From Caenorhabditis elegans (taxonomy: Eukaryota > Nematoda > Chromadorea > Rhabditida > Rhabditidae), in NCBI RefSeq assembly GCF_000002985.6, contig NC_003284.9, positions 7,688,001 through 7,752,000 on the forward strand: 64,000 nt of DNA, in the 5' to 3' direction. The notes below the pieces were generated by a model. It made no database searches, was not told the origin of the DNA, and saw nothing but the letters and a program-made list of their open reading frames with translations. The position numbers were made by a program, and so were the translations under genes. Shown piece by piece: positions 25,942 to 38,340 of this stretch (the first letter of the stretch is position 1; each line of letters starts with the position of its first letter).

Positions 25942-28151
25942 AATATTCCATTTAAGCTTTTGCATTAAAAAGTAAAACCAAAAACCCCATTTTAAATTTT
26001 TCGGAAAACTCCCAAAAAAGTGATCGGCATTTAATCAGAGTTTTCAACGTTTTTTACGAGTTAAGCAAAAAAACCTTTTTTGGAGCCAATTCAAACTTTC
26101 GCCCCGAATAGTTTTGCCCCATAAAAATTGCAACTCAAAACAAAATTCCATAGGCTATCCAAGAAATCTCCGTTACTAATTCTTATTTTCTCCACCTCGA
26201 GTAGTCTCTTTTCCACCCTTGCCTGCGCGATCATCATTGCAGGTGTTTTTTTTTAAGAGGATGCCTTGTCATCCGTTCCTCCATCTACATGTTTCCCTCT
26301 TTTCCAATCATTTTTTACTAAAAATATGCATTACTCAAATAGCAGTATATTTGTTTCTGTCCTCATTTTTCTTCGTTTGCGGATTAAACAACATGACGGA
26401 CCGACATTTAGAACATTGAGTTTTTTTTAACGAGGCCCATGAGCCCTTGATGGCTTTTGTTTTATTTGATAGTACTGCTAGATAACCTTTTCTCGTTCAA
26501 TTTTTTGAGAATCATTTTTTGTTGTGTTTTCAAAAACGACAATTTTGTTCTCACATTTCCATTTTTTTTGAAGCCTATAAAGTTCCGTAAATAAACTCAT
26601 TCATTGTCGTCGGAGGTGTCATTCACCGAGTGACCGACAAGAAGCGGTCATTTGAAGAAGGAAGCGGCGCAGAAGTGAGATATGTAAAAACATTGAGGCA
26701 ACGGCCAATCGACCGATAATTTATGACAGTTTGGCGGTAGTCGTCGGAATACGTCTCCTGTCAGAGCCAGATGCGTCTTTTTCTTTTATTTCACTTATCT
26801 CAACATGTCGCGCTTTTTGAAGGTGTTATGAGTGTTTGTTTTAAACATCCATGAAAAAGCAGTTAGTTCCGAATGACCATAGATTCAGAATTTAAATTCG
26901 TGTACAACTGGTGGGAACCAGTAGTGAAAACCACGTTGTGCAATTCACTCGCTTCACATATTCAACAACGGATATGTTTATCTGTTCGCTGAGTTTTTGT
27001 AAAGTAGTTTTGGTTTCAATCTGATTCTTTCCAAAAATTTGAAATACGTTAAAATAATTCTACAGAAACGGCTGTTAACTGAAGTTGGCACATTTAGAAA
27101 CTTAAAATTAATCCATATCTGTTTTTCTCTTAAATCACATTATACTTACTTAATAAACATTCAATTTGCTAGTTTAAGACTTTTCTAGCTCAACAATTTT
27201 TGATTTAATTGTTTTAAATTGGTTTATAATTCTTCATAAAAAGGCAATGAAAAAACTGAGAACACAATTTTTTCTGTATCTCTGAAACCACATAAACACT
27301 CTTAGTCTCTGTTGCAGTGTCCTGCAATTGCGCTTGATTTTGAATATTGCATGAACTTAATATTTAGGAGTTGCTCAGTTTGACCTTCTAAAGATCAATG
27401 ATTTTTAACATTAAGTTCGATTGCAACTTCAAACGATTCTTAATCATGTATTTAGATATTTTTCAAATTTTTTCCGAACCCCATAAATCTTGTTCAACTT
27501 TTTATTGTTACCCCCGGGTTTCTCTCTTCCCTGCAATCAAGCGGAGCCAAGAGCCAGCTGCAAAAACGATTGACAACCAATAAATAAACGCTGAGGTCCT
27601 TCCTCCTCCTTCTCCCTTTCTTCTTCTTTCCAACATTTTTCTCACCTCTTCCGTCGATCATCTCATTGTCTAATTCGTTGTCAGCGCTTACTGCTCACCC
27701 AAGACGTCATGTGGCACGCGGGGACCCTACTACGTTTTTGCGTAATCTATCTATATATTATTGAGTTCGATTCGATTCACGAATCTTCAATCTCAAGTCA
27801 TCTTTATATCACAATGGTCAGCTGCTCTCTTCCACTTTCTTTCTCAATCTATTTGATTCGGCTAGATACCCTTTGGCTCTTTTCTTTCCTCGCAACTTCA
27901 AACGATTTGATTCTATTCAAAGATTAGACCTTCTTCCGGTGTCAACAAAAAAGATAGTCGCTATCTGAACTCAAAAGTTTTTTTCAAAAAACATATGAGA
28001 GATGCTCACGGATCAGCATGTTTGTGGAATTTAACACTCTATCCGATCTGCAGTGTTCGCCTGCTCCATCCCAATGTTTGCATTTCGATGAGCCCCGAAT
28101 GGTTTGGTAGAAAATCCGCTTAGAAACTGTGTTATGTTATTGCGCGCTCAA

Positions 28152-28162
28152 CCCCCCCCCCC
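28152..28162. repeat. C11 homopolymer
   Basis: Eleven C residues in a row lie in the gene-poor region; this is the second G/C tract of the window. Confidence 0.9.
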
Positions 28163-28939
28163 TCATTTGCAAGTGCTCCTCACTTTACTCACATCTGTCC
28201 AACTTTTCCAAATTGAAACCAACTTACTGGTTCAGGAGGTGGAGTTCTTCCCCAGCTCTTTTTCTTCGCATCCCTAAGTGCACTTCCCGTTTTCTCTCTG
28301 ACCTAATTTGTGCTCATTTTTAAAACAAAAGGTATGTAATTGCTTTTCGCTCACTTACGCACGGTTTCCCAATAGTAGACGCAACTAGAAAAAACCGAAC
28401 AAGAAATGTGAGAGCCTTCCGAATTATTCATAAACTTCGCTTTCAAGAAAAGAAGGCAAGTACGTACTACTTGCCGCTGCTAAACATTTTTAACTTTTTC
28501 ACATTAGCGACTGACTTTTCTCCTTTGAGTTGTTCAGAATTTTTCACAATTCCCTTGAAACAAATAGAACTTTGTTTACAAATTGAGCTTTAAAATGGCG
28601 TTGAATGTTGTGCTGTGTAATAAAAGTTTTTCCGCTTCTCGAGGTTGGTAACCGGCGGAAATTTCACTGACAATTTTGAGTCTTAATTTTATTTTTATTT
28701 TTTACATTTATTTTTGCATTAAAATTGAAAAAAAAACGAAATTATCAAAAAAGAAAACATTTAGTTGGCTTCGAAAGCATTACATTGTCTAAACTTTAAA
28801 TTTGCCGAAATAATTTCTCAACTGAATTAAATATTAAACTTCTAAATTTTTCACACACCTGATTTGCGTATTTCGTTTCAAAACATCTAAATTTCACAAC
28901 TAGAATGAAACTTATAAGCATTTTTTTCTGAACATACCC

Positions 28940-29226
28940 TACGCAGGGCTTCCATCTCGGCGCCTGTGCGGCGCCTTCGCCGGCCGGAGAGGCGCCTCAA
29001 ACAGCCTCACGCCGCCACTCTCGCCGTCATTGAAAAACACGTAAACTTATTTTCATTTCTTAGTTTTTTTTCCAAAATTTCAACAAATTAGTAGAAATGA
29101 AAATATAGAATTCACGTCAACATTTTTTAAAGAGACGAGCGGCGACGGCGAAGGTCGGCTGGCGTGAGGCCGGCGTGAGGCGCCGACGCCGCGCTGCTCT
29201 CACATAGAAGCGCTAACCCTACGTAC
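28940..29226. mobile_element. GC-rich foldback (MITE-like) element
   Basis: Two GC-rich arms flank a 100-base AT-rich middle. Both arms carry GGCGCC and GCCTCACGCCG blocks in opposite orientation, and the ends read TACGCAGGGCTTC at the left and its approximate complement, ending CCTACGTA, at the right. The composition is unlike anything around it. There is no ORF. I recognise this kind of GC-rich palindromic repeat as typical of dispersed C. elegans elements but do not know its family name. Confidence 0.75.
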
Positions 29227-30103
29227 TTCAGAAATTCAAATTATATTCAAACGCTTTAGATATTTTTCCAAATTAAATTCGAATTTTACCGCGTTTTGCT
29301 ACTTTTGCAATACTAAAATATCCGGAGTAATTGTGAAGTTGTTGCTACTTGCCGAGAGCATTCAGATTTTTTGAAACTTTTCACAGTTATTTTTGCCACT
29401 CTGCGTCATGTTCTATTCTTAATATCTTCTTATTGACACGAACGAAGATAAAACTTCCTATTTAATGCTCCAGAAAATTTCAAATTTTTGTTTGATTCAT
29501 TTATTTTATAGACCTACTCCATAAATAATTCAGACATTTGAGCCAATTTAATTAACAATTATCTTCGCTTTGTCATCATATTTTCAAAACTTCAAAACTT
29601 CCAGCGCACAAAACATGAGCTAATTTGTTCTCATTCATATGCATTTCTTGCTACTCTATTTTGTACACATAAACGCCTTCAGGAATCCAACCGTCTCACA
29701 TATACTTTTTCCCAGTCATATGTCAACCGTTGACCATGTCTATGGTCATTTCATCTCAAAAATTTGCCAGAAGCTACACTTTTTCTCAATTTTCTTCACT
29801 GCCCAACGTCCACACACTCTAAAAGAAATGCCACCTTGAGATTATGGGCGCTCCCAAAACGGGGAGTCCCTCTCAAAATGCCATAAAATATGATGAATCG
29901 GAGTGCGATTTGGTAGAAAGGAGCATCAACGTTTTCTTTATTTTTCACCCTTTTTGCAATGACCTACTCATCTTTATGTACTATACACGACCAATCGTCG
30001 CGAGCTCAACCAGCTGCAACACCTTATTTTTTTCGAGCGAAAATCGTACCAATTCTTTCAACTACAACCTCCATTTTGTGAGGTCAAAAACAGCCAAAAA
30101 ATG

Positions 30104-30135
<32 letters not shown>
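30104..30135. repeat. A32 homopolymer
   Basis: Thirty-two consecutive A residues. There is no obvious retroposed sequence upstream of it. Confidence 0.95.
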
Positions 30136-30136
<1 letters not shown>

Positions 30137-31270
30137 AGAACACCTGTTTTGGAATGTATCTGGGAGATGCAGGTGCCTAGTGCGACCCTTTTGCCATAAA
30201 AATGTGATTCTCTCGCTCTCTCACTACTTTGCTCATTCAACCAAGTACCAAGAGTGAGAAATACAAAGTAAATGAGGATGGAATAAATCAAAATTTTCGT
30301 ATATAATTTTATATCACATGTATCGCTAACCTCACTGTTACTTTACTGTATTTAAAAGTTGTTTTACTCTCTTTAATAATTATGTCTCTATTTGTACTGC
30401 AGTAAATTCCTGAACGGGTCACTTTTTTGCGAAATTTTCCTCGAATTCCTATTTTCAAATTCAACATAGTTCAAAAATTGGAAAACAATAGCTAGAAGAA
30501 TCACAACTTTGTATAATAGAGAGAAGAAATCTGACGTTTTTGATTTAAACTTGAATTTGTGAAACTGCTTAAAACCTCGGTGTTAATTTTCACATGTTAA
30601 TAATGTAAATTCTACTTAGTTCCTTAAAAATATAATGTGCTAAATAAAAACTCTACTCAATTCATTTTGCAACAAGCTTCTTCTCTGCTCTTCTCTTGTG
30701 CAATTCCTGCCGCCGCTCATTTGTCAATTTCACCAAATTACGGAAAGAGACGGAAACAAAAAAGTTGTTGCCCCTCCTTTTGTCGTTGTGTCGTGATTCC
30801 CATGAGACTATCCATATTTGCATAGGATATCTATGCCACGGGCGCCCTACTCTTTCTTTACTTGCCATCATCCGATTTCCGGTCTGTTGGACCTTTTTCG
30901 ATATTATTCACACCCCTTTTCATATATGTACTCTTTATTGCTTGCCCTAGGCGAAATGGCGCACTTTCGATTCCATCTGTAAAAATCTGTGTAGACATGC
31001 ATGTGTTGCACTGAAATTTCGGAAAAAAACTAGGCGGTCGACCCGGACTTGGGGCGTGGTCGACCGGCCCGTCCATATCTCGGTTACTCTCCCCCACTGC
31101 CTTTTCTCACTGCGATCCTACCCTCTATATTGGCTTGCTGGTAATGAATCTCGCCCCGTTTCCTCGTTTCCTATACTCATTTCATTTTTGGTACACCCTT
31201 TTTCCCGCAAAGTGCTCCTCAATTACTGTCACTTCTACTTTTTGTCAAATCACAAGTCTACTGTTTTCCA

Positions 31271-31475
31271 GGGGCATGAGAGGAGGACTCGACTAGTTGC
31301 CAGTTTTAACCATCATTCTTCATCTGTCGACAACTCGGCTTTGATAAAGTCTCAACCACCTCCTCTTCTATTGTCGGAGAGCGAAAGAAAGAGAAAAGAG
31401 GTAATAAGCGTTAGCGTGAATGTCTTTTATGATTCATATCGAATCTCATTTCTCATTTCGATTCTCCTTTTTCAG
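31271..31475 (+). other. Possible 5' UTR exon and intron of the Tincar-like gene
   Basis: A TTTTCCAG acceptor at 31270 is followed by about 130 bases ending AAAGAG and a GTAATA donor at 31401; the next acceptor, TTTTTCAG, is at 31475, eight bases before the coding ATG. The segment has no long ORF in the gene's frame, so it would be non-coding. The 3' acceptor could equally be an SL1 trans-splice site. Confidence 0.4.
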
Positions 31476-31482
31476 ACGCACA

Positions 31483-34400
31483 ATGACCTGCGTATTACGA
31501 CCGAGGTTGAATAACCTCTCCTCAATATGGTACACAATACTCACGACACTTCTACAGAGTTATCTCCTCTACTTAGGATTTGAAAGGTTCGTGAACCATT
31601 TTATGAAATAAAAATGGTTATGTTTTCGATTGGGTGTGCCGTTTTTTTAATATTGGATACTCATTGCAATACTCATTTAAGAGGTCTTGGAAATCTATCT
31701 CTGAAACAAAAACAATTAATTTAAAGTGAATTACAGTCATTGAGGAATTGATTAAAAACGATTCCTATAATAAAATGTAACATTATAACAAAACTTTCAA
31801 AAAACATTTTTTTCAATTTTTTTCAGTCAAAAACGGTGAAAACTGAGTTTCCGTCACTTTTCGAGAAATCTTTAGCTCTGCCGTAAATTCAAACACATAC
31901 ACCGTAGGAATGTGAAAATTTTTTTAATTGAAGAAAAAACTTCTAAAAATTGGTAAAACTGCGTTTTGACCGCTTTTTGACTTGAAATATAGAAATTACC
32001 CAACGTTTTGAAAAGTTTTGCTTATTTTAGGATAATATGAATTTATTTTTTGATTATTTACCCACTGGACGTACTCCACATTTGGAATTCTCACGATCTC
32101 TCAACATGCATAATCAAAATTTCCAGATATCGACTGTACAACGAAATCAAATGGCCAACCGGAGGATATCCTTATGGCTACCTCATGGCATATGCCACTA
32201 TCTACCTATGCTGCATTATTGCAACGTTTCTATTTTTCACTTGTGGTGTCTTCAAATCTGGAAACATCGCCGGTGACAACGAACGACTTGCTGACCGCGA
32301 AGAACGAGTACTTGAAGTGTCTCGCAACCAGAACGGAGAAAAATCTGGTTAGTGCTAATAATGTGTAGTACAAGATGCTCCGCGCGTTAAGATTAAAATC
32401 GGTAATTATTGAGTCCCTTGAGATGTCATAGAACGCGCCATATTTCATCTGTTTCTTCTCCCTTTCGATATATTCTACATTATTGAAAACGTATACATTT
32501 TCCATATAAATTTTCAGGATGTGTTCATGGGGCCAAGGTTTTATGGCAACATCTCCCACCGTTACCACAACAACTACACGTGATCATTGCCGTGGCACAG
32601 TTGATTGCTCAACAACTAATGTTTTCGCAGCTCTTTCGTCATGGATTCGTTAATTCTGGTTAGTTGACATAGGGAAATTGAAATGGGCGAGAGTGGCGCG
32701 ATGTGTGGACGGAATATGAGGGAGTGGCAGATCCCGTGAAAAAAGCTATAAAACATCTGTTTTGGGCGATTAATTCGACGAGAATGTCTTCAATCCGCAA
32801 TCTTCAATTTCAAATTCTTCAATTGTAAGCACAAGAACCTGGCGATTCTTGGAGAGCCCTTAAGATAAAACATAGTAAATCTATCAGGATTGATGAAGGA
32901 TTTTGCATACATAACCCACATTACACTTTGATTTACATCCAACATTTCAACAATCACCCAAGGACACATTCTAGCGAACACGCACAAGAACAATATAAAT
33001 GCTAATTTATTAGCGGTAGTGAGGAGGGGGAGGGTGTCGAGTGGCTGCCAACAGTCACACTCATTGAGAATAGTGAAAGGACGGTATTATTGAAATATAA
33101 CACGAATACGAGTATTGATATCCGCCTCATTGCATTTTATATGTGAGTGAATGTGGTAGGGATTTGGAGTTGAAAAAAGAGAAATTCAAAATCAAGAAGG
33201 TTGAATGAGTTTGGAAATTGACACGTGAGCAAAAGTCGAGCAAAACTATTGAATGAATCAGAATGGTTCGAAATGTCCACAAAAGACACAATTTTATAAT
33301 AACACCTATTGAATTGCGCTAAATTCAACTAAAAACAGCTAAATAATCTAAAATTTAACAAAGTTGTCCGCTTGGATGGCCGGTATTTAATTTCTATGTA
33401 ATAGTTCAACGAGAAACAAATAATAATTCAACGAAAAGCGGAGGTATCAGCTAAAATACATGACGGTTTTGAGTCTATTGGTATTGGTAAATTGAAAGCA
33501 AATTGTTCTGTTCTATCAATAAATATTTTTTACGGTTTTTTGCACAAAAACATTTCTTTCAGGCGACTTCCTTAACACTGAATTGGACTTTCTGTACCAA
33601 CGCTCTCGTCAATTGGCAACTAACCTTCCAATCGGTGAGACACGACTTCAGGGATTCCGGATAACTGCCGACGAATTGGCCGGACTTCCAGTATCGCCAA
33701 ACCTTTTACCCGTTCTGATGCACATGAAGCTTTTCGGAATTCCATTGGAAATGGTGAATCTTTTCATTGCACTTGTGGCATTTGCAATTGCGTACCCAGC
33801 AGTCTTCTGGAGAGTTTCCAAGCCATTTAGTGTGATCTTCTCACTCCACTTGGTCATCTACGCGGCACAGGTTATCTGGGGTTACTTGTCGTTTTCTATT
33901 CTTTTCCGGATACAAGAAACAAACATTCATAGTGTGAGAGCAGTTGGACTAGGGCAGTACCTTGGACCCATAAAGCCACTGGGATTCCATATTTATCATC
34001 CATATGTCATTCTTGGTTCTTTCGTGGTCCGTTTGGTAATGACAACACTTGCTCCGATGGCAATGTACTCTTATGGATACAACAAGTTATATGTAAGTGA
34101 TTATGATATTTTCTTTGATAATATGTTTATTACAGGCAAACGTGCTTAATGTACAACATAGAAACGCCGCCAGAACATCCCAAGGCCAGGCTGAATATGG
34201 TGATTATCGACGACGCTCCTACACAAGAGTCGATGGAAACAAGTTGTGCTGTGATGGTTATTTGCCACATATGGATGCCATTGCACTTTTAGTCATTGTT
34301 GCTGGAGCGATTGGTCCTACCATCTACGCTCTGTTGATTCTTTATCAGCATGAACAAAAAGCATTAATACTGACTTGCATCATAATTGACGTCGTCTACA

Positions 34401-36609
34401 TGTTTTCATGGATTCTGATGTGGCTTGGAATGACCTTAAAAAGAGATTGGGATTTTAATGTTACGCATAAAGTTCATCAGTTCTATGGATTGAATGTAAG
34501 TTTGAACAATAAATTGATAGTGTCAAGCAGAATTATTTTCAGAAAGGAATGGCAATTGGACCAATTCGTGGAAATGAAAATCCATCTCAACTGAAAAACT
34601 CTATTCTTGTTGTTCATCGTGATACTGTAAGTACATATTAGTTCTTAAAAGTGAAACAAGCATTATTTTTTTAAAGATGTTTGTGACCGATGACCAAACA
34701 GCAAAACAATCGCTTCTTCGAGCAATTCACAGTGGAAAGTTTGAAATGATAAGTCCACCCGATGATGTGTACTGGAGGCAAGGTCAACAAAGTCCTGCAA
34801 CTCGGGCGAAAATTCTCACCGAAGTTGACGGCGTTAAGAATAGTCCTGAAATGTCTAGATTGTTGAGAATGGGCACAGATGACACGCAACAAACGATGAG
34901 TTATCACTCAGTGAGTCTTTGTTTCACAACTATCCAATTTCGTAACCTAACATTTCCCAACATTATTTGTTTCAGAATGGTGGTCGTAACATAACTCAAG
35001 CTCAAATGACCAACTCCCAAATTTTGCAACGTGGAAACAGCTCACCACCAGGTCCTAGCCAGTTTGGAACCATACAACGCAACCAACAGCAATACAGCCA
35101 AATGGGCACACTACAACGCGGGCAAAGTGGCGGAACTCTTCAGCGTGGCGCCATGATTCACGACAACGTCTGGAATCAGTACTCGGCGATTCAAAAAAAA
35201 GACGAGCAGCAGCAACACATGCTGGGCCAACGGCGAGATAGTGGAGAGGCCGCATACGGAAGAGTTGATAGCACATACGGAAGTTACGCAAGAATTCCAA
35301 ATGTGGTGGGTAGAATAAAACAGGAGTTGTTGTGAAATATGTGGTGCACTTTTGCAATCGTATGATTTAAGTTAGCAAAAACATTGGCTGATGATCGACT
35401 TAATAGTCAAACATTACATTGAGTCGATGTTTCATAATAACAAAAACTGATGATATCACGGTACATGCGTAATAACTGTACCTCAAAAAGTTTGTAAGTA
35501 TCTCACAAAATATAACGTGACCCTAAACATAAGCCTGAAGCCTAAAAAACAATTGTATCATTCATTTGCCTGTTGACCATTACTGAACTTCATACGAAGC
35601 GAACATTTTAGGGTACAGCTACTAAATATAAGATACAAATTTCTGTAAAAATAGAATATTCTGAATTCCAGTCTCGAATCCAAGTAACCCCACAAGGAAG
35701 TCAAATTCGTGTAAACGGTTACGGAGGGCTACAACAAAACACACTTCAGAGACGTGAAGTCACACCTACACAACATTCTCAACAACCATCATTAAGCTCA
35801 ATCCGCCAGTCTCCACTTTTATCAGACCGCTCTGGGATAAACGTGCCTCCGCCACAACCTCTTGTCAGCAGGTATCTTGGCAAACTTTATGTTCAACATT
35901 TCGATATAATTTTTGAAAAATTCAGGGAACAGTCTCCTTATCAACGGTCTGCGATCAAACTTTCTTCGTTCTCCGAGAACAAGGGTAGTGGAATATATGG
36001 AACAAGTGGTATTGGATCAGGAAATAATGTTCAATGGGGAGGTGCTCAACGAGCGGCACCTGGGCAACCAGGTCAATTGCTATGGAACCCTCCAGGAGCT
36101 ACAAACGGACACAATAAGGTTATTTTATCTATTTGAGTTGTTGTATTCGAGCTTTTCTCTCATTATTTCAATTTTTTGCACGATGAGTTATTTATTCATT
36201 CACATTTTCGGCACACATCTCATTCTAACATCCACATCCATTGCAGTCATCGCTAACCAGCACAACAAATTCATCTCAAAACGATGAGCAATGCTTTACC
36301 CCGACTTCAACACTAACAAGTCACGGAAGTAACTACACTCCAACACCTGGATCTCCACAAGGATCCAATCCGATCTATTCCCGAATCAATGGAGCATCTT
36401 CCACATCGTCAAATCTTTACGGAGTTGCTTCCAAAGAAAGTCAATATGCTGACAGGACACTTCAAAAAGCACCGATCAAATCTACAACAGTGACGACTGG
36501 AAATACAATACTTCGTTCCGTGAACGGAACAGATGACACTGTATCAAGCTTTTCTCGTCCACCCACTGGAGCACTTAACCAAAATGACTTTGCTACCAGC
36601 ATTGTGTGA
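31483..36609 (+). CDS. Tincar-like eight-pass membrane protein
   Basis: Exons: 31483-31586, 32127-32347, 32518-32658, 33563-34092, 34136-34495, 34543-34626, 34677-34910, 34976-35305, 35672-35871, 35926-36118, 36247-36609. Phases agree and give 919 residues. I count eight hydrophobic segments: the first is SIWYTILTTLLQSYLLYLGF near residue 15, two more lie in exons 2 and 3, three are in exon 4 and two in exon 5. There is no signal peptide. The C-terminal third is cytoplasmic-type, rich in Gln, Asn, Ser and Pro, with repeated LQRG/IQRN motifs. The eight-segment layout and the run PLGFHIYHPYVILGSF resemble the Tincar family of insects and nematodes, whose molecular function is poorly known; this naming is from memory. 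A polypyrimidine acceptor precedes the ATG. An alternative last exon lies at 37037-37136. Confidence 0.82.
31735..32035. mobile_element. Foldback element, family A copy 2 (in an intron)
   Basis: It lies in the first coding intron of the Tincar-like gene. It shares the outer GATTCCTAT block, the CAGTCAAAAACGG region and the core CACTTTTCGAGAAAT..TAGCTCTGCCG with the copies at 21224 and 54650, at lower identity. The opposite arm (GACCGCTTTTTGACTTGAAAT) is the inverted counterpart. There is no ORF. Confidence 0.55.
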
Positions 36610-36920
36610 ATATTTGTTTTACATTTTTGGTAGGTCTTAATTCAAAAGTAACTAGAAATGTTTACAAATTCAAAATTTTCAAACGGAATGATTGCAACTC
36701 TGAAATATAGAAATCATCAAAAAAATTGAAACAATTGAAAGCGATATCATAACTATCTGCATCGAATTATGAAAAAAAAACCGAGATATTTTACTATTAA
36801 TTTACAAAAATGTTATGATTCACCGTATTTCCTCTATTAGTATTGCATTACCCTTTAAATAGAAATAAGGAACACGATTAAACCGAAATTGTATATCATG
36901 TAACCTGATCATGTAAGCCT

Positions 36921-36926
36921 AATAAA
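36921..36926 (+). terminator. Poly(A) signal AATAAA for the long Tincar-like form
   Basis: The hexamer lies about 310 bases after the stop at 36609 and before the alternative exon. Confidence 0.5.
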
Positions 36927-37036
36927 ATTAGTTCAGAAAACGGTTTCAAAGCCCATATAATTTTAGGATGAAATTGATAAGTTTCACTGTTCACAGAGTT
37001 TGCATTCTTAACTTTTGACAAAGATACATTTTACAG

Positions 37037-37136
37037 GAACCCTACTGATCCCGATGAACTATTCCCCCAATTAACACATGAACCAAATCAACTCCGTGAC
37101 AATGCACTTCTTCTCGCCAAACACTTAAACAGTTAA
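37037..37136 (+). CDS. Alternative C-terminal exon of the Tincar-like gene
   Basis: After a TTTTACAG acceptor, one base completes a split codon and 32 open codons follow to TAA, encoding NPTDPDELFPQLTHEPNQL and a further stretch. It requires a donor ending in phase 2. The donor at 35872 (exon 9, ending AG) has exactly this phase, so exon 9 to this exon would give a 767-residue form that skips the last two exons. Its own poly(A) signal candidate is at 37601. The codon content and acidic/hydrophobic pattern look like protein rather than UTR. Confidence 0.6.
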
Positions 37137-37600
37137 CCGCCAAACAAACACATCATCCCACTATAATTGTTGAAATTCATTTTTTATTTTTCTCTATAAT
37201 TTCGGTCTTGATTTGCAAATTGCTGAAAACGGACTGAATTCTACTGTTTATGGAACAATTTCCTCGCCACTTTCTTTGATTTTCGACCCTTGTAAGTAAG
37301 CGCGTAATAATTGCCTCCCGCATTTTTATGTATAACTGATAATTTCTTCTTACGTTTTTCTACTCCTCCTCCCTTTTTTCATGTCACCCCACACCAAAAA
37401 TCATCAAAAATCGTTTCCTTTGTTACTGTACTATATTCCCGTTGGATATCGGGTACATTTCTTTGAATTTCCACAATTTCTCTGAACATTTTGTCATAAT
37501 TCGTTTTATTGTTTGTCAACCCCATTTGACCACATTCTTTGTTTCAATATTTTCTTTCTCAGATTTTATTGAAATCAAATTTCAAAAAAAAAAAATCACT

Positions 37601-37606
37601 AATAAA
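37601..37606 (+). terminator. Poly(A) signal AATAAA for the alternative Tincar-like form
   Basis: This is the first AATAAA after the stop at 37136; it precedes the saposin-like gene. Confidence 0.4.
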
Positions 37607-37934
37607 GAGCAAACAAATTTAAAAGTATCAAGGAATATAAGAATATGTTATTGAAATATGATGTAAACAGTTTTATCTCAAATAGAGTTTTATAATCAGA
37701 CAGAGTAAAGAACTCAAAGATTCCGGATTATCGGGTTATCAGTGGGTTATAAAAGTGGGCGGGACAGTGTCATGCGATTCAAGTTTTCGTCGGGCTGAGC
37801 ACTTAAAATTTCCTTGTTGAAAGTCTGTATAAAATGAACGAGACAATCGTTATGATAACAGCACTTTAACTCTTCCCTTATCTTTCGGAATTTTCATTCA
37901 TTTCATTCATGACAAACTTGCAGACTGCTGATTT

Positions 37935-37944
37935 CTTGATAAGG
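37935..37944 (+). promoter_or_regulatory. Proximal GATA site of the saposin-like gene
   Basis: TTGATAAGG matches the TGATAA core bound by the intestinal GATA factor ELT-2 and lies about 40 bases before the start codon. Other GATA cores lie within the preceding 200 bases. Binding is inferred from the motif only. Confidence 0.5.
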
Positions 37945-37979
37945 TTAGAATGTCGTTTTTATATTATTTTCTTTTTAGA

Positions 37980-38340
37980 ATGAAGACCACCTTCTGCCTT
38001 CTGGCCCTTGTCGCCGTCGCTACCGCTTTGGCTCTCCCAAGCCAACAGGACAATGCCATGAGCTGCCTCATGTGCGAGGTCGGAGTCCGTGCTGCTGAAA
38101 ACCCAGCTGACAGAGAAGCTCACACCGTTGAGGACGTAAGTAGTCAAACTGTTCGTTTGGTCATTATAGTGAATATGATTTTAGAAATTTGACGCCGAAT
38201 GCAAGAAGGAACTTGGAATCATTCCATTTGCCGAGAAGGAATGTGAGAAGTACGGAAACTCCAAGCTTGACCCCATCATCAACGAGCTCGAGGGAGGAAC
38301 TGCTCCAGAAGATGTCTGCAAAAAGCTCAAGGAGTGCTAA
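37980..38340 (+). CDS. spp-14: Small secreted saposin-like (SapB) protein
   Basis: Exons 37980-38135 and 38185-38340 give 103 residues. Residues 1-18 form a classic signal peptide (MKTTFCLLALVAVATALA). The mature part has exactly six cysteines (29, 32, 58, 72, 97, 103) in the order of a saposin B fold, which folds into a disulfide-locked helical bundle that binds or disrupts lipid membranes. Worm SPP proteins include antimicrobial caenopores of the intestine. The ATG is preceded by TTTTTAG plus one base, which looks like an SL1 trans-splice acceptor and fixes the start. Upstream GATA motifs suggest gut expression. The family call is strong; the symbol spp-14 rests on memory of the gene next to vit-1. 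Confidence 0.85.

Larger units (their letters stand above)
19126..31270. other. 12-kb region without a convincing gene
   Basis: The region lies between the divergently transcribed kvs-1 and the Tincar-like gene and probably holds the regulatory DNA of both. All open frames are short and have no family features. It contains foldback elements at 21224-21622 and 28940-29226, a near-perfect inverted repeat at 25894-25941, C tracts at 22414 and 28152, and a 32-base A tract at 30104. A GC-richer block at 22250-22750 and another near 26590-26770 could be promoters or 5' exons, but no splice-consistent ORF connects them. Confidence 0.5.
37137..37979. other. Interval between the Tincar-like and saposin-like genes
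   Basis: It holds the 3' end of the Tincar-like gene and the promoter of the saposin-like gene. Several GATA-type motifs (TTATCAG, TTATCT, TGATAA) occur after 37730. No gene is seen. Confidence 0.6.

Noticed and set aside
31056..31514. 152-codon plus-strand ORF before the Tincar-like start
   Set aside because: It overlaps the probable 5' UTR exon and intron, and the frame differs from that of the downstream gene; composition is low-complexity.
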